Source: Torreya grandis (taxonomy: Eukaryota > Streptophyta > Pinopsida > Cupressales > Taxaceae). Taken from it: a DNA stretch of 64,000 nt. Location: NCBI GenBank assembly GCA_037957365.1, contig JARHVA010004903.1:487501-551500 (forward strand), given 5' to 3'. Position numbers and translations under genes: made by a program. Numbering within the stretch: position 1 is the stretch's first letter; the number at the start of each line of letters is the position of its first letter. Shown here piece after piece: positions 37,717 to 48,970 of the stretch. Under the pieces are notes generated by a model. That model saw nothing but the letters and a program-made list of their open reading frames with translations, had not been told where the DNA came from and searched no databases.

Positions 37717-38044
37717 TAACCAAGATATCCCACTTCATACTAGGTAACTTGATAGATAATGAACATATTATTATGAAGAGATTCATTGAGGTCTATTAAT
37801 TACATGGTTTTCTAGAGAAGATATTTTTAGATTAAGATCTAAGGATAACCTTTATATTTTGGTTGAATTTTAATTTAGCATTATTTACACATTCAAATTG
37901 GATTACTACTTATCACCCACCAAATAATGGATAGATAGAGTGATTTATCCAAGTTTTAGAAGATCTCCTTCATATATATTGTATGGATTAACAATACAAG
38001 TGAGAGAAGTACCTTCCATTTTTTGAGTTTACTTACAAAAACTC

Positions 38045-38099
<55 letters not shown>

Positions 38100-38780
38100 C
38101 AACAAAAAAAAAAAAAAAAAAATAATAATAATAATAATAATAATAATTGATTATGGATATATTTGAGTCATTATACCGAAGGAGGTGTAAAACAATAATA
38201 AACTAGGACATGTTAGAAGATAAGGTAGTCTTTGGACTTGATATTATTTCAAAAATGTAAGAGCAAGTCAGGATAATTAGGTAGAGGTTGGCCAAGGCCA
38301 ATGATAGATAGAAAAGTTATGCTAATCTAAAGAGAAATAATAGTTAGTTTTTTATAGGTGATAAAGTATTTATACAAGTTAAACCTCAAAAAGGCTTGAT
38401 TAAATTTAATAATTCAATGAAACATTCATTGAGATATGTGGCACCCTTTGAGGTTTTGGAAGTGGTGAATCCTGTAGCATATAGGCTTGCATTGCTACCA
38501 TATCTAGCTCTTTTGTATAATGTCTTCCATATGTCTTATATTATAAAGTATATTGTTAAACCTTCACATGTGTTATATTGGAATGATTTGTAAATTATAT
38601 ACCCTAGGGTTGTCTTGGTAGAACCAATTAGAATAATTGACACTCACAAACTTAGTTTGCATAATAGAAAAGTGTCATAGTGTAAGGTCTAGTAAAAACA
38701 ATTTTCTAAAGATAGTACCACTTAGGATGACTATGATGAATTTTATAGTTTTTTTCCACATTTTTTACTTGATTTTTATT
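37717..38780 (+). pseudogene. Pol of gypsy A, second part (integrase end and chromodomain)
   Basis: Resumes A's integrase after B. It reads FIEVY-stop-LHGF, then a decayed second-Asp region, then TTYHPPNNG-stop-IE with the catalytic Glu, and VLEDLLHIYCMD. A simple repeat breaks it at 38046-38148. From 38370 a clean frame gives the Del/Tekay connector (QVKPQKGLIKF, YVAPFEVLEVVNPVAYRLAL). After a stop come IRIIDTHKLSLHNRKVS and KQFSKDSTT-stop-DDYDEF, matching a chromovirus C-terminal chromodomain, which in live elements guides insertion to methylated histones. Confidence 0.8.
38046..38148. repeat. (AAT)n with internal poly-A, inside A integrase
   Basis: About 16 AAT units, a 19-base A run, then about 9 more units. 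It sits where integrase coding sequence is expected, so it expanded after A was dead. Confidence 0.95.
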
Positions 38781-38864
38781 GTATTTTATGTTTTATTTAT
38801 TAAATAATGTTTTAAATTCATAACTTATGTTTGAATTAATTTGATCGGGATGATGACCATCTTT

Positions 38865-38875
38865 AGGGGGAAGGA
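38865..38875 (+). other. Polypurine tract of gypsy A
   Basis: AGGGGGAAGGA directly before TGTCACATCC of the 3' LTR. Confidence 0.88.
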
Positions 38876-39309
38876 TGTCACATCCCTATTTCTCTCTAAG
38901 ATGAATAACCTATTTGATCCATATATTACTATGGTTTATTAGTTGATTAACTAGTATTTGATTAAGCTTTATGTCATATGGTAATTATGGGATAGTTATG
39001 TGTTTCTTAATTTATATGATTAGTTTCCTATGAGTTAACAATACTTTTATAATATATACATTGTGATCATGTTTTCTAATTACACAAAATTATTTTATTG
39101 ATTACTATTGATGATCATATTTATTTAATTAAATGATTTTTCTAAACTTTTGGTAATATGTATCATATCATATATGATGTAATTGCTTGGTTGAGTGATT
39201 AAATTAGTATATGTTATTACTTACCTTACTACCTTATTGGGTATGGTTGTGTAGTATAATGATTTGATGTTATGTATGAATTTATATAATAAGTAAATAT
39301 GAATTTAAT

Positions 39310-41615
39310 TCTTTTTTTGATATTAGTAAGATTCTTTAAAGGGTTAAAATCCAAGTACAAAAGCCATAGGGGTAGTGAACTAGGCCAAAGGCCACAAACA
39401 ACCAAACCAAAAATAAATAAAATATAACTAATAGTAGAACATAGAAACCAATATCGAAACACTAAAAAATAGAAAAAATAGTTGAACATATCTTCCCAGT
39501 CTTCCTTAAAGAAGGTAATAATTTCCTCCTTAGTGGTAGCCTTTCTTTTTATGTCCATATCTTCACCTGAATCAACTTATAGGATAGATAGGGTTGTAGT
39601 AGCTCTGTGAACAACTTTAATGCATAAAGTGGTTAAAATTTTCATTTTGTTTTTGAGAAAATGAAAACCCTTCTTGACCTCTTCCAAATCCTTTCTAGTC
39701 TGAGAACAATTGTCATATATTTTAACATTAGAGGATTCTTAAATAGGATCATCCATGTATTCTATGACCTTATCAGATTCATATAAAGAGTTGTTTAACT
39801 CCTCAAAGAAAATAGTGCCCTCCTTTCCCCCCCCACTAAATAGGGGTAAAATTGAACTTTAATATTTCAACACCTTCCTTAGGGTCAAAAATTGAGGTGT
39901 AGTTGATAATTTTCAAAATAGGGGTCTAACTTCCAACTAATATGCTTGATCTTATGATGCTCTACCTTTTACCAGTGCTTTCCTTGTTCTCAAAACCTAA
40001 ATCTAAATGGGCCTTCTCTTCTATTTTCTCTTGGCAATCCAATTTTTCCTTTTCCACATTTAATATGCCTTTCTTCCCTTCCATAGTAGCTTTTTTGGAT
40101 TTTTTTAAGCCCACCTTTTTAGGAAAACATTAATCCTCAATGACACCCTTCCTTTTTTTCCTAGTAAAGAGCGATAGCCTATTTTTCATTTCACACAGCC
40201 CCTCAACCACTATATGACTAGGGGACCCAATCAGATCATCCTCCTAATACAAAGAAGTTATTCCCTACAAATGAGGGGATTTGAAATCCAAAAAATTGGG
40301 GGGGGCGGTGTGGACCTAAGGAATTTGTTACTAGATCCTCAAGTTTTTGGGGAAGACCAATGGGGCCCAAAAAATCTTTTGGGGATGAGACAGAAGTTTT
40401 ATTTTTGAGACGTGAACCAAATTTAACACTTAGAGGAATATTATCCTCCCAATCACTATCATGGGCCTCATCAACCAATATATAAGTTATGGGTTTAAGA
40501 AGGCATAGTTATAGGTGGAAATGATAGAGATGGAAAATTAGGCCTTGATAGAGAGGGATGGTTGTGGCTGTAGGGTTACTCTAAAAATCACTCTTAGTAA
40601 CTTTAATAAAGGGTTTAAAAGAAGGTAGTAGATAATATGGAACATTAATAATTATCTTATGGCAAAAATTATTAAGCAAAGCAAAGTGATAATGATAATA
40701 AAATTTAAACTTGCCTTCCAAATTAATATATTTCATGATGAGAAAAATAACCTTATCCCATGGATAGACAAGGTTTTCCCTATCAAAACACCCTTGCAAC
40801 TGAATCAGTGTCTCTCCTTCCTTGTAGAATTTCCACATTCCCTCTAGGTCCTGTACTTTGTTTAGCTTCCTTAGTATTTTTCCTTCACAACATAGACTCA
40901 TGGATTTAGATATCATAGCTTTACTAACTTTGAATTGGATGCCTCCAACTCAAACCATGTGATTTACATCCCAAGAAGTAACAAACTGAGTCAAAATATT
41001 TTTGGCAAATCTAGTTAGGCATTCTTGAAATAGAGAAATACCTCTTTCATATGAAATGATCCATAGCATGGTGTCATCTTTGAAATATACACATGACTAT
41101 AGCTCTATTTTGACCTTATCCCTTCCCATGGTTAAGCTCTTCCTAGAGATGAAGAGAAGATTTCTCAAAGCAATATCCAAAACCCAAAGTAAAAGTTTTG
41201 AGATGGAGGTATGGTCCTATTTAATTAACCAACATTTATTTCCTTTCAAACTCCTAAATTATTTTTATAGGACCAGTAATAATTTCTAAAGTCATGAATT
41301 TTGTGTGGAGTAATAGTTAGAGCTTGTGTCTCTAGAAATTGGAGCTACCTTGTGTGATATCTAGGTAGATGCCTAAGGCTTACACCAAAATGATTTTCAT
41401 TGACTTGGAAAATCCCATCATAAAAAGTGTAATCTTGCATCATATTTTCCTTTGTGATGACTACTCCTATTTTCCCCTCCAATAGAAAGCTATATATAAT
41501 GAATCCCTAGATTATAATATATTTGACAATATTTTCTAACCAAGTATGTTTTATTGAGGTCATTGATTCAAATAGGGTTAGGCCTCCAATTGGAGGCAAT
41601 CTCTAACATAGAAGG
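39310..41615 (-). mobile_element. Decayed LINE-like segment in A 3' LTR
   Basis: This 2.3-kb block is absent from the 5' LTR. Minus-strand frames give a DUF4283-like piece (40916-40581: MWKFYKEGETLIQLQGCF, then LPSFKPF), a linker (40478-40236) and a tail (39558 downward: EEIITFFKEDWEDMF). It ends in AACCCTTTAAAGAATC...CAAAAAAAG, a style like the LINE tail at 32.48 kb. No RT is seen. I could not define a TSD, and part of the LTR is missing beside it. LINE ORF1 is the best reading but not certain. Confidence 0.5.
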
Positions 41616-42222
41616 TCATTTTTAAGTTAGTTGAGTCTATCATTAATGAAGGGGAAGGTGGTGGTGAGTATGTTAATGGGGAAGAATAAAATAAAGTGGG
41701 ATAAGGTTTTGAGGCATGACATGACACATTGCATATAGAGGATAGAAAATAGAAGAGAAGAAGGAGAAAGTTTGAGTGAAAGAAGGTATACATATGATTT
41801 TCTTGGATTAATTATTAGGTTGGTTTTGTATTTAAATTTCCTATGTGTAATGTTTGAGGGATTTTGAATGTAAATAGTTACTAGTTATGAATTTGTTTGA
41901 AATGTTATGATAAGGTTTAGAATGGATGTATGTAGGGCCCTATGGAAGGATCAAAATCCATAGAACCCAGCATCCAACCCAAGGTAACCTAAGGGAATTG
42001 GGTAGGACTATAGTAAATGACATGGTTATTATAGATTTAAATAAGTTGTCTTAAACTCCTCTTCCATTTTGAAAATATATGTTATATCATGGGAATGATT
42101 ATTTCTTAAAGGGTTTATTTGATTAGATTGACATAGTGTTATTATTGAACCAATTATGATATATTAATTATGATATTTAGTAAACTAGATTGAAAATTTG
42201 GATGTATGAGGGCTCGACTATG

Positions 42223-42529
42223 TAAACCTAATTGGATTTTGGGTATAGATGTATGGGTTATTTATACAAAAAACACTGTGAATACACAGACACACACACA
42301 CACTAGGATATACTAATTTTTGAATTGATAACATAGACACACATACACACACACATATATATGTTATCAATTCAAAAATGAGTATATACTAGTGTGTGTG
42401 TGTATTCATATATATATATATATATGTTATCAATTCAAAAATGAGTATATACTAGTGTGTCTGTGTGTATTCATAGTGTTTTTTGTATAAAGAACCCATA
42501 CATCTATACCCAAAATCCAATTAGGTTTA
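42223..42529. repeat. Inverted repeat with arms of about 110 bp
   Basis: Arm 42223-42335 (TAAACCTAATTGGATTTTGG...) returns as its reverse complement at 42423-42529, with a partial third copy in the spacer (42361-42410). CA/TG runs lie in the arms. The 5' LTR has a single arm (about 13020-13075). Confidence 0.85.
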
Positions 42530-42536
42530 TATATGT

Positions 42537-42678
42537 ATAGGGCTTTTGAGGAAAAATTATATGGGTTGAATAGGACTAGTTGTAGGATGCCTATATGCAT
42601 GAATTCGATGTATGGGTTCTAATGGAATTTAGTTGATTCAAATTTTAAACAAATTCAGACATTTTAAATTAAGATCAT

Positions 42679-42680
<2 letters not shown>
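42537..42680 (+). repeat. LTR block copy 1 of 3
   Basis: Starts AGGGCTTTTGAGG and ends ATTAAGATCATTATAT. The block recurs at 42895-42986 continued by 48687-48748 (split by copia C) and at 49001-49145. The 5' LTR has it once (13150-13300). Copies are separated by TA microsatellites. Confidence 0.85.
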
Positions 42681-42894
<214 letters not shown>

Positions 42895-42981
42895 TGGCTT
42901 TTGAGGGAAAATTATATGGGTTGAATAGGACTAGTTGTAGGATGCCTATATGCATGAACTCAATGTATGGGTTCTAATGGA

Positions 42982-42986
42982 ATTTA
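42982..42986. repeat. TSD of copia C, left copy
   Basis: ATTTA before the 5' LTR; repeated at 48687-48691. The empty-site sequence is visible in the neighbouring block copies (GGAATTTAGTTGATTC at about 42623). Confidence 0.95.
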
Positions 42987-43687
42987 TGTTAAGGTGTGGA
43001 GCCTAAAAGCTTCACCAAGGAGTGCATTACCAAATTTGTAGGTTTACACAGTCACCGACGTCGGTCAGGAGTGACCGATGTCAGTCAGGTGTAGTTTAAG
43101 AGATACCGACGTCGGTAGGGATCGACCGACGTCAGTCACAGGCAAGCAAGAAGGAACCAGCATTGTTTACCTGTGCATCTAGAGAGCTATTTCCAAGGAC
43201 ATAACTAAGTGTTTGCATGATGTGTTTAAGTCTTAGTCTTAAGTCCACATCTCTATTATTAGTAAGACTATTTTTAGAGCCCTTGTTCAAGAGGCTTAAC
43301 TATTGGTTGTAAGTGCATGCTCAAGTCTCCTAATTATATATGTAGAATTAGATCTTCTTAGCTTATTGTAGTGTATTGGTATGTTGAAAGAATAGTATAG
43401 AATTGTATAGGTGAATCAATCTAGGTTGTTGGAGTTGATTGTACTTGAGAGAGAAAGATCTTGAGGGAAAGAGATCTAGAGAGAGATCTATGCATCTGAG
43501 AGAGGAGTGGAGAAAGAAGTTTCTTCAATTGTATTCCTTCTGTAAAGAGTTTAATACAAGTTTTCAGGGTAGTTTTTTGTATCTCTTGTTCTTTGCTATT
43601 TATCATTCTAGTTACTTATCTATCTGATTTAATTTTGCAGTTTATTGCTTTCATAAGTGTAATCAAATTGTTGGTTAATCCCCAACA
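42987..43687 (+). repeat. 5' LTR of copia C
   Basis: TGTTAAGGTG...CCCAACA, 701 bp, aligning end to end with 47985-48686. In the first 60 or so aligned bases I count about eight transitions and one transversion. Confidence 0.93.
43054..43167. repeat. 51-bp-period palindrome array in C 5' LTR
   Basis: Motifs start at 43054, 43074, 43105, 43125 and 43156: intervals 20, 31, 20, 31. Two copies are the perfect palindrome ACCGACGTCGGT (43054-43065, 43105-43116); the others differ by transitions, the last being ACCAGCATTGTT. The bases between motifs are only weakly alike. Confidence 0.88.
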
Positions 43688-43689
43688 AG

Positions 43690-43702
43690 TGGTATCAGAG
43701 CC
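43690..43702 (+). other. Primer-binding site of copia C
   Basis: TGGTATCAGAGCC, two bases after the LTR, matching initiator tRNA-Met. A second GTGGTATCAGAAC copy lies at about 43735, a partial leader duplication. Confidence 0.9.
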
Positions 43703-43847
43703 AGGTTGCAGGTTGAGAGCTTGATATCCAATAAGTGGTATCAGAACTCAGGTTCACTAACAGGTTGTTCAGATCTATGTAGTGTGTATTGATTACCGGT
43801 TACTCATAGGGGTTTCTGCAGGGATTTCTATTTGAGTGGGAGAAGCA

Positions 43848-45100
43848 ATGGCAGAAGAAAGTAAACTGAGAATGGAGAAGTTTAATGGCAAAAATTATCA
43901 ACATTGGAGAATGCAGTTAGAGGACTATCTGTATCAAAAAGATCTATACTTACCATTAGGTGGGATTGTAAAGAAGCCCACAGACATGGATGATGAAGAA
44001 TGGGAAGTTCTTGATAGAAAGGCTCTGGGGTCTATAAGACTGAGTCTAGCATCTACTGTAATATCTAATTTATCATAGGCAAAAACAATGGTAGAGTTGA
44101 TGACTACTTTAGCAAATTTGTATGAAAAACCCTCAGCTTCTAATAAGGTATATCTTATGAAGTAGTTATTTAATTTTTGTATGCAGGAAGGTGGATCTGT
44201 ATCTAATCATCTGAATGATTTCCATGGGATTGTAAATCAATTAAGTTTAGTCAATATTGTGTTTGATGATGAAATTAAAGCTCTTTTAATATTATGTTCT
44301 TTGCCTAAAAGCTGGCATAGCTTAGTAATGGCAGTTAGTAATACTGCATCTACTTCAAATATTTTAAAAGTAGAGGATGTTGTTAGTGTTATCTTGAATG
44401 AGGAAATTCACAGGAAAAGGACAAAGGAAACATCAGGGAATGCTTTAAGTTTTGAGAGTAGGGGGAGGCAAAAAGAGAAGAGAAAGAAAGGGAGATCAAG
44501 ATCTAAGTCTAAGGTGAGAGGTAGATCCAAATCTAGAAATGGCAGGAAGCCACAATACTCAAATTGTGGAAAGATGGCGCACATAAGCAGAGATTGCTGG
44601 TCAAAGCCTAAGGAGGACAATCAACACGAAGGAAAAGAAGAAGCAAAGGTTGCAGGTATTGCACAAGATGCTTTAATTTTCTCTTTGCATAATAATATAG
44701 AATCTTGGGTTTTAGATTCTGGTGCATCTTTTCATGCTACCCCTAATAGAGAATATTTTAGTGACTGTATCCATGGAGATTTTAGAATAGTGTATCTAGG
44801 GGATGATGAGCCTTATGAAATTATTGGCAAAGGTAAAGTGCAACTGAAAATGTAGAATGGCAACACATGGGTGTTGAGAGATGTTATGCATGTTCCTAGC
44901 TTGAAGAGAAATTTGATTTCTATAGGAAAGTTAGGGGATGAGGGTTGTACAGTAACTCTCACAGCTAAATCTTGGAAGGTGACCAAGGGTGCACTTGTTA
45001 TGGCCAGAGGTAAGAGAGTAGGTACTCTCTATTTATGTAATTATGTTACTAACAATTCTCCTTCTGTATTATCTACTTTAGATGTGAATGCAAAACTGTG
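43848..45100 (+). pseudogene. Gag and protease of copia C
   Basis: Frame starts at ATG 43848 and is in phase with all later domains. The gag N-terminus is MEKFNGKNYQHWRMQLEDYL. A basic SRSKS-rich part (about 44460-44540) precedes a zinc knuckle at 44558 with Tyr for the first Cys (YSNCGKMAHISRDC). The protease active site is LDSGASFHATPN (44713). TAG stops at 44076, 44163 and 44853. Gag and protease would build and mature the particle. Confidence 0.88.
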
Positions 45101-46064
45101 GCACTCAAGGCTTGGCCACATGAGTGAGAAGGGAATGTCAATTCTTAAGTCTAAAGGTAAGCTTTCAAATTTAAAAAGCATAGATCTATATTTTTTTGAG
45201 CACTGTGTTTTTGGAAAATAGAAGAGAGTGAGTTTTCTCAAGACTGGGTCAACAAAGAAGAAGCATAGGTTGCAGCTTGTTCACACAGATGTGTGGGGAT
45301 CGGCTCAGGTAGATTCTATTGGAGGATCACAATACTATGTTTTGTTCATAGATGATGCTATAAGAAAGGTATGGATCTATTGTATTAAGAAGAAATCTGA
45401 TGTATTTGAGACTTTTAAGATTTGGAAAGCTATGGTTGAGAATGAAACATGCAGAAGATTGAAGTGCTTGAGATTTGATAACGGTGGTGAGTTCTGCAAC
45501 TATAAGTTCAACTGGTACTATTATATGCATGGAATCCATAGGCAAAGGATGGTTCCAAGGACACCTCAGCAGAATGGAATTGTTAAAAGGATGAATAGAA
45601 CAATTATGGAGCATGTAAGGTGTATGAGATTGCATGTTGGTTTGCCCTTAGAGTTTTGGGCAGAAGCTGTTGACACTGTAGTGTACCTTATTAATAGAGG
45701 ACCCTCTACAGCTCTAGATGGTGGAATTCCAGAAGAGGCATGGATAGGAAAAGAGTTAGATCTCTCATTCCTCAAAGTTTTTGGTTGTGAAGCCTTTGTG
45801 CACGTTGATAAGGAAAATAGAAAGAAGCTGGATGCTAAGTTTATGAGGTGCACATTTATTAGCTATGGCTCAGATGATTTTGGTTTTAGATTTTGGAATC
45901 TAGGAACTAACAAGATAATTAGGAGCCGTGATGTTGTTTATAATGAAAAAGTGATGTATAGTGATCAGTTGAAGAAGCTGAATCAATCTGGGCAGAGCAA
46001 TGGAGAATTGGACGAGGTGACAGTCCAATATGAGCTCATGAGAAAAATAAATAATCACTTTTAG
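45100..46064 (+). pseudogene. Integrase of copia C
   Basis: Zinc-binding region HSRLGHMSEKG with HCVFGK, one Cys lost to Phe, and a TAG at 45219. The core has HTDVWGSAQ (first Asp, 45282) and LRFDNGGEF (second Asp). The third catalytic residue, in NGIVKRMNR at about 45575, is Lys instead of Glu. The C-terminal part KVFGCEAFVHV and RSRDVVYNEKV is typical of copia. The TAG at 46062 comes just before the motif array. The Glu-to-Lys change alone would stop strand transfer. Confidence 0.9.
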
Positions 46065-46076
46065 GAAAACACAGAG

Positions 46077-46224
46077 ACTAACATCAACAGGGTAAGAACC
46101 AATGTCGACATGATAGAAACTGATGTCGGTCATATAGAGACTGATGTTGGTAAGACAGACACTAACGTCGGTCAGGTAGAACTGATGTCGGCTAGTAACA
46201 GGCCTAGAAGTGACTGAGGTCAGT
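46077..46224 (+). repeat. 21-bp coding minisatellite in C pol
   Basis: Motif copies start at 46077, 46098, 46119, 46140 and 46161, exactly 21 bp apart, then at 46181 and 46213. In the pol frame each unit encodes a seven-residue repeat around T-D-V-G (for example IETDVGH, IETDVGK, TDTNVGQ). The DNA core, ACTGATGTCGGT or ACTAACGTCGGT, is the LTR motif. It lies in the linker between integrase and RT, normally poorly conserved. Confidence 0.85.
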
Positions 46225-47912
46225 CACTGTTAGAGAATTTGGGTGGACAACGTGTTGTGAACGAGTCTCAAACACCCATCAAGAGGTCAGAAAGGGTAAG
46301 TAAGCCTCTAATTCGATATTCCCCTTCATTATTCTATTTATTTCTTACTGATGGTGGAGAACTAGAGAGTTTTCAAGAAGCATTATAGGTGGAGTCCAAG
46401 AGTCAGTGGGAGCATGGCATGGTTGAGGAGATGGAGTCCTTAAAAGAGAACCAAACATGGGATTTGGTTGAGTTGCCAGATGCTAAGAGGACACTGAATA
46501 ATAGATGGAACTACAGATTGAAAGAAGGTGAGAATGGACAGATGAGATATAAGGCTAGATTGGTAGTGAAAGGATTTACACAAAAACTAGGTATTGATTT
46601 TGGTGAGATTTTTTCTCCTATTGTTAAAATGACTTCTATACAAATTGTACTGTCTTTAGTTGCTATTGAGGATTTGCATCTTGAGTAGCTTGATGTTAAG
46701 ACAACGTTTCTTCATGGAGATTTGGATGAAGAAATATATATGGAACAACCAGAAGGATTTGAGGTCAAAGGTAAGGAGAAGTTAGTGTGCAGATTGAAGA
46801 AAAGCTTGTATGGCCTCAAGCAAGCTCCTAGATAGTGGTATTTGAAATTTGATAGGTTTATGACTGAGCATGGCTATAGTAGGTGTCAATCTAACCATTG
46901 TGTGTATTTTAAGAGATTGGATAATGGTAGATATATTATTCTATTGTTGTATGTAAATGATATGCTGGTTGCAGGATCACACATATAGGATATCTCTAAG
47001 CTTAAGGTGAAACTAGCTCAAACATTTGCTATGAAGGATTTGGAAGCAGCAAATAAAATCCTTGGCATGAGCATTAAGAGAGACAGGAAAAATCACAGGT
47101 TGATTTTGTCTCAAGAGGATTATGTGAACAAGGTGTTGAAATGGTTCAATATGCAGGATGCTAAACCAGTAAGCACACCTTTGGCTGGACATTTTAAATT
47201 GAGTAAAGAACAATGTCCTAATTCACATGATGAGGTAGAGTACATGAGTAAAGTTCCATATTATTCCACAGTAGGGAGTTTAATGTATGCAATGGTGTGT
47301 ACTAGACCGGATATTTCCCAAGCAGTGGGAGTTGTAAGTAAGTATATGGCCAATCTAGGAAAGGAACACTAGAAAGTAGTTCAGTGGATCCTTAGATATC
47401 TGAGAGGAACCAATAGTAGGCATTTGTGCTATGGAGGTTCAAATACTTCTCTACATGGTTATGTAGATTCAGATATGGTAGGTGATTTGGATGGCAGAAG
47501 GAGCACCACAGGATATGTTTTCACTGTAGGTGGAACAATGGTTAGCTGGATATCAAATTTGCAGAAGGTTGTTGCCTTGTCAACTACAGAAGCAGAGTAT
47601 ATTACAGTCACAGAGGCTAGCAAAGAGATGATATGGATGACACGGTTCATGGAAGAGCTTGGAAAGGAGCAAGAGAGTTATAGATTATACAGTGATAGTC
47701 AGAGTGCAATTCATTTGGCTAAGAATTCAGCCTTTCATTCAAGAACAAAGCACATACATCTTAGGTACCACTTCATAAGATAGGCATTGGAAGATGGTGA
47801 GTTGAAGCTGGAGAAAATCCATACAGATAAGAATCCTGTTGATATGTTAACCAAGCTGGTTACAAAGGAGAAGTCGAATCTTCATTCAACTTCTGTTGGT
47901 CTTCATGATTAA
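46215..47912 (+). pseudogene. Reverse transcriptase and RNase H of copia C
   Basis: Linker with KRSERVSKPLIRY, then RT from about 46389 ([49 protein letters not shown]). The YVDD box is YVND at about 46950. RNase H reads GYVDSDMVGDLDGRRSTTG, STTEAEYI and YSDSQSAIHLAKN. The natural end is TAA at 47910. Stops: TGA 46215, TAG 46386, 46686, 46833, 46986, 47370 and 47781. No frameshift is needed anywhere. Confidence 0.9.
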
Positions 47913-47974
47913 GTTGAAGATGGAAGAGCTAGAAGATGTTGCTGTACAGGTATTGGTGCAGCTGTTTATCTCCA

Positions 47975-47984
47975 AGTGGGAGAT
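47975..47984 (+). other. Polypurine tract of copia C
   Basis: AGTGGGAGAT directly before TGTTAAGG of the 3' LTR, in a context shared with D. Confidence 0.85.
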
Positions 47985-48686
47985 TGTTAAGGTGTGGAGC
48001 CTAAAAGTTTCACCAAGGAATGCATTACCAAAGTTGCAAGTTTACATAGTCACCAGCATCGGTCAGGAGCGACTGACGTCGGTCAGGTGTAGTTCAAGAG
48101 ACACCGGTGTCGGCAGGGATCGACTGACATCAGCCACAGGCAAGTAGGAAGGAACCGGCGTCAGTTACCTGTGCGTCCAGAGAGCTATTTTTGAGGATAG
48201 AGCCAAGTGTTTACATGATGAGTTTAAGTCTTAGTCTTAAGTTTGCATCTCTATTATTAGTAAGACTATTTTTAGAGCCCTTGTTTAAGAGGCTTAACTA
48301 TTGGTTGTAAGTGCATGCTCAAGTCTCCTAATTCTATATGTAGAATTAGATCTTCTTAGCTTATTTTAGTGTATTGGTATGTTGAAAGAATAGTACATAA
48401 TTGTATAGGTGAATCAATCCAAGTTGTTGGAGTTGATTGTACTTGAGAGAGAAAGCTCTTGAGGGAAAGAGATCTAGAGAGAGATCTGTGCATCTGAGAG
48501 AGGTGTGGAAGAAAGAAGTTTCTTCAATTGTATTCCTTATGTAAAGAGTTTAATACAAGTTTTCAGGGTGGTTTCTTGTATCTCTTGTTCTTTTCTATTT
48601 ATCATTCTAGTTACTTATCTATCTGATTTAATTTTGCGGTTTATTGCTTTCATAAGTGTAATCAAATTGTTGGTTGATCCCCAACA
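47985..48686 (+). repeat. 3' LTR of copia C
   Basis: 702 bp, TGTTAAGG...CCCAACA. A short frame (47896-48147) crosses from the pol end into this LTR and translates the motif array; I do not regard it as a gene. Confidence 0.93.
48052..48165. repeat. 51-bp-period palindrome array in C 3' LTR
   Basis: Motifs start at 48052, 48072, 48103, 48123 and 48154: intervals 20, 31, 20, 31, identical to the 5' LTR. The motif bases differ between the two LTRs mostly by transitions while the spacing is unchanged. Confidence 0.88.
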
Positions 48687-48691
48687 ATTTA
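48687..48691. repeat. TSD of copia C, right copy
   Basis: ATTTA, identical to 42982-42986; block copy 2 continues from here. Confidence 0.95.
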
Positions 48692-48748
48692 GTTGATTCA
48701 AATTTTAAACAAATTCAGACATTTTAAATTAAGATCATTATATTTATA

Positions 48749-48750
48749 GA

Positions 48751-48783
<33 letters not shown>

Positions 48784-48878
48784 AATACATATATACATAT
48801 ATATATATATACATATATATATACACACACACATATATATATATATATATACATATATGTATATATATATATACACAC

Positions 48879-48909
<31 letters not shown>

Positions 48910-48970
48910 CATATATATACATATATACACATACATATATATATATATATATATACATGTATGTATGTGG

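Larger units (their letters stand above)
42987..48686 (+). mobile_element. Copia-type LTR retrotransposon C (Tork/Tnt1-like)
   Basis: A full-length 5.7-kb copia element: LTR of 701 bp, tRNA-Met primer site, one gag-pol frame, polypurine tract, LTR of 702 bp, and a 5-bp TSD. The pol order protease, integrase, RT, RNase H is copia. It is the same family as D. The frame has 12 in-frame stops and lost catalytic residues, so it is inactive, but its architecture is complete. Confidence 0.93.

Noticed and set aside
43054..43167. CRISPR-like or satellite array
   Set aside because: Repeats are 12 bp with 8-19-bp gaps inside an LTR of a plant retrotransposon; period and context do not fit CRISPR or a centromeric satellite.
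47896..48147. Frame of 83 codons crossing the pol end and the 3' LTR
   Set aside because: Overlaps the natural pol stop in another phase and mostly translates the LTR array; no support as a gene.
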